A stretch of DNA of 20,210 bases, taken from positions 1-20,210 of the forward strand of contig URDN01000044.1 in the NCBI GenBank assembly GCA_900546495.1. Reading direction: 5' to 3'. Shown here one piece after another: positions 1 through 6,987 of the stretch. The stretch's first letter is position 1; the number at the start of each line of letters is the position of its first letter. The position numbers and the translations under genes were made by a program. The notes under the pieces are model-generated. The model saw only the letters and a program-made list of their open reading frames with translations, was not told where the DNA came from and did no database searches. This DNA comes from an uncultured Lachnospiraceae bacterium (lineage in GTDB: Bacteria; Bacillota; Clostridia; Lachnospirales; Lachnospiraceae).

Positions 1-163
1 AATAATTTGTTATGTTGCATGCGCAGATTAACAGATTGATTAGTATTTAAGTCAACGTATGTGAGACATGGTGTCTGATTCTGGTCAGCGTAAACTGACA
101 TATTTTTCACAGGATTACTGCACATTTCCTTAAATTGGCTATATACGCCACCCTTGACAATAC
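1..163. other. Unassigned sequence at window start
   Basis: No convincing coding frame, RNA or repeat is recognisable here. It precedes a cluster of foldback repeats, so it may be the tail of an adjacent gene-poor region that continues outside the window. Confidence 0.4.
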
Positions 164-260
164 AAAAAAAGAACTGCTATAGGTTCATTACCGACGGCGA
201 AGAACTCAAGAACATGTAGATTTTCTCCGTCGCTGACAACAGTGTAGCAGTTCTTTTTTT
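164..260. repeat. 97-bp foldback hairpin with A7/T7 ends
   Basis: The outermost 16 bases (164-179, seven A then GAACTGCTA) are the exact reverse complement of 245-260. A second, inner stem pairs CGACGG near 209-216 with CCGTCG near 228-233. The A-run/T-run ends mean the structure could end transcription from either side. It could equally be a miniature transposable element. No coding content is credible within it. Confidence 0.7.
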
Positions 261-328
261 GATTGATCAAGGGCAAGCCGCTTCGCGGTGGCTCAACTGT
301 CCCCTCTGGCTCAGAATCTAAGAACATA

Positions 329-345
329 TAGCGGCTTTGCCGCTA
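329..345. repeat. Short perfect hairpin
   Basis: TAGCGGC-TTT-GCCGCTA is a perfect 7-bp stem with a 3-base loop. It lies between two larger foldback elements. There is no T-run after it, so it is not a convincing terminator. Confidence 0.5.
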
Positions 346-367
346 CAATACATAGTGCTTTTTTATA

Positions 368-451
368 GTAAAGTGGACATAAGCATTTCCATTTACCCAA
401 CGCTTAGTTGCTTTACGCACTAGAAGCAGGGAAATGCTTATTCTATGTTCA
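368..451 (-). repeat. Foldback repeat family A, inverted copy
   Basis: Read on the minus strand, this begins TGAACATAGAATAAGC and ends in CCACTTTAC. It aligns over its full length, with about 70 of 84 columns identical by eye, to the plus-strand copy at 1034-1114. Each copy folds on itself: the outer arms ATAAGCAT...GCTTAT pair, and an inner stem-loop pairs CCGCTT/AAGCGG-type arms. This looks like a small non-autonomous mobile element or REP-like repeat. Confidence 0.75.
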
Positions 452-533
452 TAAAGTGAATCAGCGTGCACTGCACAGCGTTAATTTGTTACTATTTATA
501 TGTGCACGTGGCACGCGGTGCCGTCGTGTAAAT

Positions 534-733
534 GGAACAAAGATGAAAAAACTCCAATGCAAGGCGATAGACGGATTTCCGTTATCGGAGCGAGCATAGC
601 CCGACCGCGGGAGTGTGTTTGAGCCAACAGCCGTTTTTGCTGTTGGTGAGTTCGCGGGAGCGGTCGGAGATAGGCGGCGCAGCGAAGATAGGAAATCTGT
701 CGTGCCGGCATTGGAGTTTTTTCATCTTGTTCC
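534..733. mobile_element. 200-bp foldback MITE-like element
   Basis: The left end (534-560, GGAACAAAGATGAAAAAACT...) and right end (708-733) are inverted repeats of 26-27 bp that differ by one extra A on the left. The inner arms also pair: GACGGATTTCC with GGAAATCTGTC, CCGACCGC with GCGGTCGG, and CCAACAGC with GCTGTTGG around the loop near 632-650. Almost the whole 200 bp folds into one long imperfect hairpin. It encodes no transposase, so it is non-autonomous. A target-site duplication could not be fixed; the flanks share only a TAA-like trinucleotide. It lies just upstream of the integrase remnant. Confidence 0.75.
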
Positions 734-769
734 TTAAACGACAAATAAGAAATTCTTGGGGTAATCCAA

Positions 770-1273
770 GTTCAGATGAGGATATCTATGCTGCTGGTAC
801 ACGTTGTAGAGTTTCGGAAGTAGTAGGCTTGCGTTGGCAGGATATAAATATGGCTGATGGTTATATTGAAATTAATTATAATATGGTTTATTATCAAAGA
901 GAAAATGTTATTTTTCTATTACAACACCAAAAACGGAAGCTGGAAATCGTATAATTCCAATGTTCTCAGAGGTGAAAGAAGCACTAAAGAACGAGCGGAC
1001 ATATCAATTATTATGCACCGGATATTGTGAAAATGAACGCAGAATAAGCATTCCCCCGCTTCAAGTGCGTAGAGCACTAAGCGGTGGGTAAGGGGACGCT
1101 TATGTCCGCTTTACACTAATCTGAAAGTGATTCAGGAAATTATGGGACATAAAGATATTGCAACTACCATGGAGATTTATGCTGATGCAACATCCGATGC
1201 AAAAATAAAGTCATTTGGAAATTTAGGGGCGAGATCAGGATTTCATAACAGGAAGAGAATAAAAAGAGGATAA
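770..1273 (+). pseudogene. Tyrosine recombinase (ICE/Tn916-type integrase) remnant
   Basis: Pieces of the catalytic domain are readable in order. First is TRCRVSEVVGLRWQDI (the box carrying the first catalytic Arg) from about 784. Next is TPKTEAGNRIIPM from 924, in another frame. Last is TNLKVIQEIMGHKDIATT followed by MEIYADAT, carrying the late catalytic His and the Tyr nucleophile, ending at a TAA at 1271-1273. The N-terminal arm-binding and core-binding domains are absent. A frameshift lies around 905-924. The HxLRHT region is missing near 1003-1015, where roughly 100 residues expected in the family are gone. A foldback repeat interrupts the gene at 1034-1114. Removing exactly 1038-1114 restores an in-frame ENETNLKVIQE. 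The gene is certainly non-functional and marks a past integrative element insertion. Confidence 0.85.
1034..1114 (+). repeat. Foldback repeat family A, copy inside the integrase remnant
   Basis: It starts TGAACGCAGAATAAGC and ends in CCGCTTTAC. The first 51 bases are identical to 20160-20210 at the end of the window. An inner hairpin is formed by CCGCTT..AGTGC and GCACT.AAGCGG around GTAGA. It interrupts the integrase reading frame, which shows that it moved. All copies share TGAA at the left edge. Because the host frame closes when 1038-1114 is removed, TGAA may be part of a target preference rather than of the element. Confidence 0.85.
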
Positions 1274-1321
1274 ACCAGAAAAATTAAAGTCATTTAAGTC
1301 TTTTAAGAGAGAGGGAAGCGT

Positions 1322-3340
1322 ATGGATGATTTTAAAAAACTCACAGAGCAACTTTTTGAAATATATATTAATGCCGAATCAATAAATGATTTTGATATAG
1401 AGAATTATTTTGATGAAAATATTAGTCTGATTGGAACTGGGAAACATGAGTTATTCACGAATTTACATGAGTTTCTAGAATCATTTAAATTTGATGTAAA
1501 ACGAAGAGATAAAATCAGAATTGAAGTAGGAAATTTACATCAGGAAGAAGAACGGCTTGATGATGATCATGTTCTTGCACACGGAACAGTAGATTTTATT
1601 GGTCTGTTTAAAGATGGTTCAATCTGTTTTAAAATGGAGACAAGATTTACGATTATCTATAGGTGGACGAATGGAAAATGGCTGGTTCAGCATCTGCATC
1701 AGTCAATACCAGATTTGGAACAGATGGACGGTGAAGAGTTCCCTGTTACATTGGGAAAGCAGATGCAAAGAACCCGGCAGGCCTTTTATGCATTAGGCAC
1801 TGCCTATTATTTAATCTTAAGGCTGGATTTAAAAACAAAGCGTGTTGAACTTGTCAAAAGAACTCGAAAAATGAATATTGATATGAAAGATAATAATATC
1901 GAATGGAATCTTCTGATTGAGATTATCAAAAATGTGATAGCAGAACCATTTGTGCAGAAGTATATGGAATTTTTTGACATACAAACCATGGCAGCACGGC
2001 TTTATAATAAAGAATCTATGTCTTCCGAATTCAAACTAAAGGAAGGATCATGGTTTCTTTCTATGGTCGTTCCTCAAAACTATGATAAAGATGGAAATGT
2101 TACATCAGTATTGATTGCAAATCGAGATGTGACAGATGAAAAATTGCGGGAATTAAGACAAGAGGAAGAATTGCGGGAAGCTAAATTAAAAGCAGAATGT
2201 GCAAATAAAGCAAAATCATCATTTCTGTTCAATATGTCCCATGATATCAGAACTCCTATGAATGCAATCATTGGTTATGCAGAACTGGCGTCCAGACATT
2301 TGCGGGAAATAGATAAACTGGGCAGATATCTTGAAGAAATTCGAATATGCGGAAAAGAACTTTTGTCGATGCTTGGCAATGTCTTGGATCTTGCAAGAAT
2401 TGAAAATAGTAAGGTTGAAATGGAATACACTGTTTCGAATGTCCATGAGTGCTTTGAAAATTGTGTCATTATGTTCCGACAACAGGCAGAAAGTAAAAAT
2501 CAGACGCTTTCTCTGACAGAACAAATCATGTATCCGTATGTATATATGGATGTACCGCACCTGTCAGAAGTCTGTCTCAATATTATAAGTAATGCAATAA
2601 AGTATACAAATACAGGGGGTACAATATCCTGTAATGTCTTACAGGAATCTTGTGAAAAAGAAGACTGGTGTAATATGATCATTACCATTACCGATAATGG
2701 AATTGGTATGTCTGAAGAATTCCAAAAGCGTATTTTTGAAACTTTTGAAAGAGAACGTAACACTACATTAAGTCATATTGATGGCAGTGGCATTGGAATG
2801 GGCATTACGAAAAAGCTTGTAGAACTCATGGATGGCACAATAGAAGTGAAAAGCAAGCAGGGTGAGGGTTCCGAATTTACAGTAACTATTCCTTGCAGAA
2901 AAGCGTCAGAAGACGATTCTCTGGTGAAGAAAAATAGTAATCTGTGCAATAAGAATTGCCTGAACGGTGTTCGGATCTTACTGGTCGAAGATAATGAGAT
3001 CAACACTGAAATTGCAACGGAACTATTAAAGGAAGAAGGATGTATTGTTGAGACTGCCAATGATGGTGTTGCATGTATTGACCTGATTGAAAAAGCGGAT
3101 GCTGATTATTACAAGATGATCCTTATGGATATCCAGATGCCGGTTATGAATGGATATGATGCTACATTAACTATCCGAAAGATGAAGGATACGAAAAAAG
3201 CCAGGATCCCAATTATTGCGATGACCGCCAATGCTTTTGCAGAAGATGTAGAAAAGGTTCTTGCTGTTGGAATGAATGCTCATGTAGCAAAGCCTGTTGA
3301 TATGAACATTCTTGTCCCAACCATGATGAAATATTTATAA
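1322..3340 (+). CDS. Hybrid histidine kinase with NTF2/SnoaL-like N-terminus
   Basis: This is a 672-aa cytoplasmic-looking sensor kinase with no signal peptide or membrane segment. Residues about 1-135 resemble an NTF2/SnoaL-like fold (ending in FTIIYRWTNGKWLVQHLHQS). Residues about 145-275 are PAS-like, ending in IANRDVTDEK. A short coiled linker (275-298) leads to HisKA with MSHDIRTPMNAIIGYAELA, so the phospho-acceptor is His307. The ATPase domain has the N box (Asn424, SNAIKYT), DNGIGMS (Asp458) and GSGIGMG. A receiver domain follows from about 548, with VEDNE, phospho-acceptor Asp603 (LMDIQMP) and Lys657. All catalytic residues are present. The start is placed at the ATG after GAGAGGGAAG. 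The signal sensed and the output partner are unknown. It sits immediately downstream of the integrase remnant and upstream of a second hybrid kinase with a related receiver. Confidence 0.92.
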   Translation: MDDFKKLTEQLFEIYINAESINDFDIENYFDENISLIGTGKHELFTNLHEFLESFKFDVKRRDKIRIEVGNLHQEEERLDDDHVLAHGTVDFIGLFKDGSICFKMETRFTIIYRWTNGKWLVQHLHQSIPDLEQMDGEEFPVTLGKQMQRTRQAFYALGTAYYLILRLDLKTKRVELVKRTRKMNIDMKDNNIEWNLLIEIIKNVIAEPFVQKYMEFFDIQTMAARLYNKESMSSEFKLKEGSWFLSMVVPQNYDKDGNVTSVLIANRDVTDEKLRELRQEEELREAKLKAECANKAKSSFLFNMSHDIRTPMNAIIGYAELASRHLREIDKLGRYLEEIRICGKELLSMLGNVLDLARIENSKVEMEYTVSNVHECFENCVIMFRQQAESKNQTLSLTEQIMYPYVYMDVPHLSEVCLNIISNAIKYTNTGGTISCNVLQESCEKEDWCNMIITITDNGIGMSEEFQKRIFETFERERNTTLSHIDGSGIGMGITKKLVELMDGTIEVKSKQGEGSEFTVTIPCRKASEDDSLVKKNSNLCNKNCLNGVRILLVEDNEINTEIATELLKEEGCIVETANDGVACIDLIEKADADYYKMILMDIQMPVMNGYDATLTIRKMKDTKKARIPIIAMTANAFAEDVEKVLAVGMNAHVAKPVDMNILVPTMMKYL

Positions 3341-3368
3341 TAGACAGATTTAATGAAAAATGTATAAT
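3341..3368 (+). promoter_or_regulatory. Promoter for the riboswitch transcript
   Basis: TAGACA (3341-3346), a 16-base spacer and TATAAT (3363-3368) match the housekeeping sigma factor consensus. The -35 box directly follows the stop codon of the preceding kinase gene. The predicted start is near 3375, just ahead of the c-di-GMP aptamer. Confidence 0.65.
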
Positions 3369-3382
3369 ATAATACAAAGAAA

Positions 3383-3458
3383 AGATTTATCGGCAAATCA
3401 GTCGAAAGGCTGAGACGCAAAGCTATAGGGTCTGTAAAATGACAGCCAGCTGCAATGT
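3383..3458 (+). promoter_or_regulatory. c-di-GMP-I (GEMM) riboswitch aptamer
   Basis: The conserved GEMM-I core is present in order. GGCAAA (3392-3397) carries the equivalent of the ligand-pairing G. CAGTC-GAAA-GGCTG (3399-3412) is a hairpin with the GNRA tetraloop. GACGCAAAGC follows at 3414-3423, then TATAGGGTCTG with the tetraloop-receptor side. The second stem closes with ACAGCCAGCTGC (3442-3453). It is followed by a terminator and then the second hybrid kinase gene, so it is expected to control that gene in response to cyclic di-GMP. The family assignment is by motif; a covariance-model search was not possible. Confidence 0.85.
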
Positions 3459-3473
3459 TTAAAATGTTTAAAC

Positions 3474-3504
3474 TGCATTGTCTGGAAAGGCAGTGCATTT
3501 TTTT
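3474..3504 (+). terminator. Riboswitch expression-platform terminator
   Basis: TGCATTGTCT pairs with AGGCAGTGCA (two G-U pairs) around a short GGAA-type loop and is followed by seven T. It lies 15-20 bases after the c-di-GMP aptamer. The upstream strand CTGCAATG (3449-3456) could compete for the stem. This suggests that ligand controls transcription read-through into the kinase gene. Confidence 0.75.
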
Positions 3505-3550
3505 AGATTTGTGACGTGTAATAACCTGGTGATTTGTGGAGAAAAGAACA

Positions 3551-4900
3551 ATGTATAAAAAAAGTAGAAAAAAATCAGCCATACTATTTGCAGGTATATT
3601 TGTGGTTTTAGGAATGTGGATGATGTTATCAGTACATTGCTGGGCTGCTGAAAAGAATAATGATGAAAAAAAGTCACAGATCATCCGTGTCGGTTCATTC
3701 GAGGATACCTTTGATTATGTCGATAAAAACGGTGTCAGACGAGGCTATGGCTACGAACTCATGCAGGCTCTGGCAGGTTATACCGGATGGGAATTTGAGT
3801 ATGTGAAATGTGACTGGTCCAACTGTTTTGATAAACTTGAAAATGGTGAGATTGATGTCATGCCTGAAACTTTAGAACATTTAGAAAAACTGCAGCAATC
3901 GGGAAATCTTCTTTTGTCAATCATAAATAATGTACTGGATATGGCCCGGATTGAGAGTGGAAGAATGGAGCTTGATGAGAATTACTGCCGGATTGAAGAT
4001 GTCAGGAAGTCTTTGTTTGCAGTATTTGATGAGAAAGCAAGGAAAAAGGATATAGCGCTTCATTACACGATGAATGTAGAGCATGAGCATATACTGACAG
4101 ATGTTACCAAGGTGAAAGAGATATTCGTCAACATCCTGAGCAATGCCATAAAATATACTCCAGCCGGTGGTTCTGTTATGATGAGCGTAGATGAATTACC
4201 ATGCGACGAGCCTGGGTACATGATAGTGAGGAACAGAGTGAGTGATACAGGAATCGGTATGAGTCAGGAGTATATGACGAAGATTTTTGACGCATTCACA
4301 CGTGAACATAACACTACAAAGAGCAAAATAGCAGGAACCGGACTGGGCATGTCAATAGTTAAGAAATATGTTGAGTTGCTTGGCGGGACAATAGATGTAG
4401 AGAGTGAGCCTGGCAAGGGCAGTACTTTTACGGTTACATTAAAACACAGGATAGCGGATGAAAGCTATTATGTAAAAAGACACATTGAAGAGTCTGGAAC
4501 AGGAAGTGAAATCCTTGAAGGCAGGAATATTCTTTTGGCGGAGGATAATGATATGAATGCAGAGATTGCAGAGGCAATACTTGAGCGTGCCGGTCTTAAG
4601 ATAGAACGTGTGGAGAATGGTATTCAGTGTGTGAATAGAATAATGGAAATGCCGGCAGGCACATATGACATGATCCTCATGGATATCCAGATGCCAAAAA
4701 TGAACGGTTATAAAGCAACACAGACAATCAGGCATTTGCCAGATAAAGATAAAGCATGCATACCGATCATTGCAATGACAGCAAATGCATTCGAAGAAGA
4801 TAAGAGAGATGCTATTACAGCCGGAATGAATGGTCATATCGCAAAGCCTATCCAGGTTGATAAGCTACTGTCGATGTTAGCGGTCACTTGCAAAAGTTAA
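3551..4900 (+). CDS. Internally deleted SBP-type hybrid histidine kinase, lacking the phospho-acceptor His
   Basis: This is a 449-aa open frame. Residues 1-33 are a signal peptide or membrane anchor (KKSRKK, a hydrophobic stretch, then CWAAEK). Residues 45-104 are the start of a family 3 solute-binding domain (IIRVGSFEDTFDYVDKNG, GYELMQALAGYTGW). At about residue 104-107 the sequence jumps to the second helix of HisKA (ETLEHLEKLQQSGN, NNVLDMARIESG). The rest of the sensor, the second membrane segment and the SHDIRTPMN box with the phospho-acceptor His are missing. The ATPase domain is intact (Asn198, SDTGIGMS with Asp232, GTGLGMS), as is the receiver (Asp378 in LMDIQMP, Lys432). The ATG at 3551 is preferred over a GTG at 3536 because GGAG lies 9 bases before it. 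With only one N-terminal segment, the kinase part would face the wrong side of the membrane. It is probably a decayed gene that keeps an open frame. Confidence 0.8.
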   Translation: MYKKSRKKSAILFAGIFVVLGMWMMLSVHCWAAEKNNDEKKSQIIRVGSFEDTFDYVDKNGVRRGYGYELMQALAGYTGWEFEYVKCDWSNCFDKLENGEIDVMPETLEHLEKLQQSGNLLLSIINNVLDMARIESGRMELDENYCRIEDVRKSLFAVFDEKARKKDIALHYTMNVEHEHILTDVTKVKEIFVNILSNAIKYTPAGGSVMMSVDELPCDEPGYMIVRNRVSDTGIGMSQEYMTKIFDAFTREHNTTKSKIAGTGLGMSIVKKYVELLGGTIDVESEPGKGSTFTVTLKHRIADESYYVKRHIEESGTGSEILEGRNILLAEDNDMNAEIAEAILERAGLKIERVENGIQCVNRIMEMPAGTYDMILMDIQMPKMNGYKATQTIRHLPDKDKACIPIIAMTANAFEEDKRDAITAGMNGHIAKPIQVDKLLSMLAVTCKS

Positions 4901-4940
4901 TTCCACTTTGTAAGACTAACTTCCACTTTGTAGGACTAAA
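4901..4940. repeat. Two tandem 20-bp repeats
   Basis: TTCCACTTTGTAAGACTAAC at 4901-4920 is followed directly by a second unit at 4921-4940 differing at two positions. The array begins at the base after the kinase stop codon. Multiple short end-repeats of this type occur at termini of some insertion sequences, for example the IS21 family. Confidence 0.8.
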
Positions 4941-5212
4941 TTCTATGGGGTGGAAGTTTTTTATTACAAAAATGGTGGAATTTATGCTAAAAAGCATCTA
5001 TAATAAGCAGAAAGCCGGAAAAATACGCATCAAAATGAGAAGTCAAATTCACGTTGTCCTGTTAAGAGATAGTGAATTCCACCCCTACAAAATGATGGTT
5101 TTGTTGGTTTTGATGATTGGACAATGGAACCATTAAAACACAAATATAAAGTAAAGATTAATGTTTAGAAAATCAATTACCGTTGAGTAAAAACTGGTGA
5201 GGAATTTAGGAT
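4941..5212. other. Probable insertion-sequence scar and spacer
   Basis: GGGGTGGAA at 4947-4955 is inverted at 5077-5085 (TTCCACCCC), and GTGGAATTT occurs near 4975-4983. Together with the tandem repeats before it, this suggests the two ends of a deleted insertion sequence about 190 bp apart. A short frame from 4984 (MLKSIYNKQKAGKIRIKM) might be the beginning of a transposase, but it ends quickly and lacks recognisable domains. From 5098 to 5168 a short frame (GFVGFDDWTMEPLKHKYKVK) may be a gene fragment that I do not recognise. No intact gene is supported. Confidence 0.4.
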
Positions 5213-5809
5213 ATGGAAGAAAGAGACAGAGAAGTATTAAGAGAGACAGCTTCAGAGCAGGGATATACAAGTATTGCCATTAACAAAGATGGAAAACACG
5301 TGGGTGGATGTTTTATCCCATGGAAGCTGACTTCGAGTGCAATCAATATGAAAACTCCGCGGATAACATTGGCCGTGGAAGATTTGCAGGATGAAACTAT
5401 TATGGCAGATGTAAAAAAGTGCAAAGTGCTTGGATGCTATATTATGATTCCGCTGGAAGACTATAGTTTTGTGCAGCAGTTTCATGAACTTCGTGATTTG
5501 TTTATTTTATATGGCAAAAATATCAGAGACTTATCTTTTGTTCAGGATATGCCGGAATTATTTCTGTTTTATCTGGAGGATGCCAAACTGACAGACATCC
5601 GTCCGTTGATTGATAATTGCAGGCTGAGTAATTCTCTTCCGGGAATGCGGTTTGGTTTTTATCATTGTGAGATTCAGGATACCAGCGCGATGAAGGATGC
5701 AGATTTTATGATCTCTGAATTATTGATCTGGCCACCGGAAGGACAGACGGACACGAAAGAACGCTGGCTAAATGGACGGCATATCAGTGGCTTTAGAATT
5801 TATGATTAG
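5213..5809 (+). CDS. Hypothetical protein with leucine-rich-like segment
   Basis: A 198-aa soluble protein with no signal peptide or membrane segment. I do not recognise the family. The middle (residues about 85-140) has a repeated spacing of hydrophobic residues around short LxxLxx elements (FHELRDLFILYGKNIRDLSF, MPELFLFYLEDAKLTDIRPL), like a short leucine-rich-repeat curve. The C-terminus is rich in aromatic residues (GFRIYD). The ATG at 5213 follows GAGGAATTTAGGAT, which offers an acceptable ribosome binding site. It is followed after 98 bp by a phosphoesterase gene on the same strand, so co-transcription is possible. No function is assigned; protein-protein contact is the only role suggested by the repeat-like segment. 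Confidence 0.7.
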   Translation: MEERDREVLRETASEQGYTSIAINKDGKHVGGCFIPWKLTSSAINMKTPRITLAVEDLQDETIMADVKKCKVLGCYIMIPLEDYSFVQQFHELRDLFILYGKNIRDLSFVQDMPELFLFYLEDAKLTDIRPLIDNCRLSNSLPGMRFGFYHCEIQDTSAMKDADFMISELLIWPPEGQTDTKERWLNGRHISGFRIYD

Positions 5810-5907
5810 CAGCGATAGAAATCCTTCTATTTTTAGTTTTACAAGAACAACTGCCGGTGATATTTGTAATAGTATGATGAAAGATTGGAAAAGAAAGAGG
5901 TGTGACA

Positions 5908-6624
5908 ATGAAAGTTTTGGTAATTCCCGATGTTCATTTAAAACCATATATGTTTCAGCATGCCGCTGCACTCATGCATCAGAAGATTGCAGATCGCGTA
6001 GTCTGTCTGATGGATCTGGCAGATGACTGGGGAAAGGAATATGATGTGTCCCTGTATGAAGAAACATATGATGAAGCAATCAAGTTTGCGATAAAGTTCC
6101 CGGATACGGCATGGTGTTTTGGAAATCATGACCTGAGCTATTACTGGCATCAGCTGGAAACCGGATACAGCAGTATGGCATCTTATACTGTTCAGAAAAA
6201 ATTACTTGATCTGCGTGCAGCTGTTCCGGAAAATAATCCGATCCAGTATGTACAAAGAATTGATAATGTGCTTTTTTCCCATGCAGGTGTACTGAATGAT
6301 TTTGTGGAGGGATATGTCCCGAAAGTAAAGTATGATGATGTGGATGCGGTTGTGGAGGAGATTAATAAACTGGGACGAACGGAGATGTGGAACGATGCAT
6401 CACCAATCTGGCTCAGACCGCAATATTCGAAAATGAAATTGTACAAGCCGCGTAAAGTGCTTCAGGTTGTAGGGCATACGCCTGTGGAGGGAATCAGCAG
6501 AACCGGAAATCTGATTTCCTGCGATGTGTTTTCCACACGTAGTGATGGAAGCCCGATCGGGACAGAAGAATATTTGCTGCTGGATACATTGACGTGGGAA
6601 TTTTGTGGAGTAAAGACAACGTAA
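5908..6624 (+). CDS. PPP-type metallophosphoesterase
   Basis: A 238-aa soluble enzyme with the metal-binding motifs of calcineurin-like phosphoesterases in order. These are PDVH (Asp8, His10), CLMDLADD (Asp36, a variant of GDxxD in which the Gly is Met), GNHD (Asn73, His74), SHAG (His125) and GHTP (His190). SPIWLRPQ before the last motif resembles the WLRP segment of PPP-family protein phosphatases and diadenosine tetraphosphatases of the ApaH/PrpE type. The substrate cannot be fixed from sequence; a phosphoprotein or a dinucleoside polyphosphate are both possible. The ATG at 5908 has GAGG seven bases upstream. A GTG at 5902 would leave almost no spacing and was rejected. Two hairpins downstream close the unit. 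Confidence 0.88.
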   Translation: MKVLVIPDVHLKPYMFQHAAALMHQKIADRVVCLMDLADDWGKEYDVSLYEETYDEAIKFAIKFPDTAWCFGNHDLSYYWHQLETGYSSMASYTVQKKLLDLRAAVPENNPIQYVQRIDNVLFSHAGVLNDFVEGYVPKVKYDDVDAVVEEINKLGRTEMWNDASPIWLRPQYSKMKLYKPRKVLQVVGHTPVEGISRTGNLISCDVFSTRSDGSPIGTEEYLLLDTLTWEFCGVKTT

Positions 6625-6636
6625 TATTGTAGAGTG

Positions 6637-6667
6637 AAAAACACGCAGCCAAAGGTGGCTGCGTATT
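6637..6667 (+). terminator. Terminator-like hairpin after the phosphoesterase gene
   Basis: ACGCAGCC (6643-6650) pairs with GGCTGCGT (6657-6664) and is preceded by an A-run. The following T-run is weak (ATTTC). The stem sequence is closely related to the hairpin at 6959-6978. Confidence 0.6.
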
Positions 6668-6681
6668 TCAGAGTGTAGACA

Positions 6682-6704
6682 AAGCCCTGCTCTTGCAGGG
6701 TTTT
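6682..6704 (+). terminator. Second terminator hairpin
   Basis: AAGCCCTGC-TCTT-GCAGGG followed by TTTT forms a compact stem-loop 15 bases after the first hairpin. The pair probably ends transcription of the phosphoesterase unit. Confidence 0.6.
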
Positions 6705-6708
6705 GCTA

Positions 6709-6735
6709 TTGTTAGAACCGTTTTTCTGATATAAT
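6709..6735 (+). promoter_or_regulatory. Candidate promoter for the LOG-family gene
   Basis: TTGTTA (6709-6714), a 15-base spacer and a perfect TATAAT (6730-6735). The -10 overlaps a hairpin CTGATAT...ATATCAG (6726-6743). If used, the leader to the next gene is about 280 bases and contains a terminator. The short spacer lowers confidence. Confidence 0.4.
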
Positions 6736-6742
6736 AAATATC

Positions 6743-6771
6743 AGAAAGCGAATTGCGAATGTTCGCTTTAC
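6743..6771 (+). repeat. Partial foldback repeat (right half)
   Basis: AGAAAGCGAATTGCGAATGT and the following TCGCTTTAC match the last 29 bases of the repeat at 8665-8736 at about 25 positions. The left half is not found. This is a truncated or decayed copy. Confidence 0.5.
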
Positions 6772-6958
6772 CAGTCGTCAAAATACATTTTCTTTTTTCA
6801 TTTCTTTCTTTTCATTGAACACTATTGGTGCTACAATGAAAAAGGATGATCCGTTCGGGAAGAGGGCTTCTGTTTGCAGTTGTCTAATCCACGACACTTT
6901 TTTCAATAGCGTAGGCTTAGCGGTGCATTCGTGTGATTGCGGATGATCCGAAAAAGTG
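6772..6958. other. Leader region of unknown content before the LOG gene
   Basis: No credible gene is seen. A 36-codon frame from an ATG at 6836 lacks a ribosome binding site. The 10-mer GGATGATCCG occurs twice (6844-6853 and 6941-6950). The stretch lies between a candidate promoter and a strong terminator, so it may be a regulatory leader RNA, but it matches no riboswitch class that I recognise. Confidence 0.35.
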
Positions 6959-6987
6959 CGCAGCCGAAAACGGCTGCGTATTTTTTG
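6959..6987 (+). terminator. Strong terminator or attenuator 33 bp upstream of the LOG gene start
   Basis: CGCAGCCG-AAAA-CGGCTGCG is a perfect 8-bp stem followed by TATTTTTTG. It ends 33 bases before the start codon and 15 bases before the AGGAGG site. No promoter fits between it and the gene, so transcripts must read through it. Confidence 0.8.

Noticed and set aside
496..744. Open frames across the 200-bp foldback element
   Set aside because: They run through inverted-repeat arms; translations have no family resemblance and arise from the palindromic structure.
4901..4940. CRISPR array
   Set aside because: Only two head-to-tail units without spacers; no cas genes.
5815..5835. Terminator between the LRR-like gene and the phosphoesterase gene
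   Set aside because: The TAGAA/TTCTA stem is only 5 bp and AT-rich.
6836..6948. 36-codon open frame upstream of the LOG gene
   Set aside because: No ribosome binding site, no recognisable composition, and it lies in a probable leader region before a terminator.
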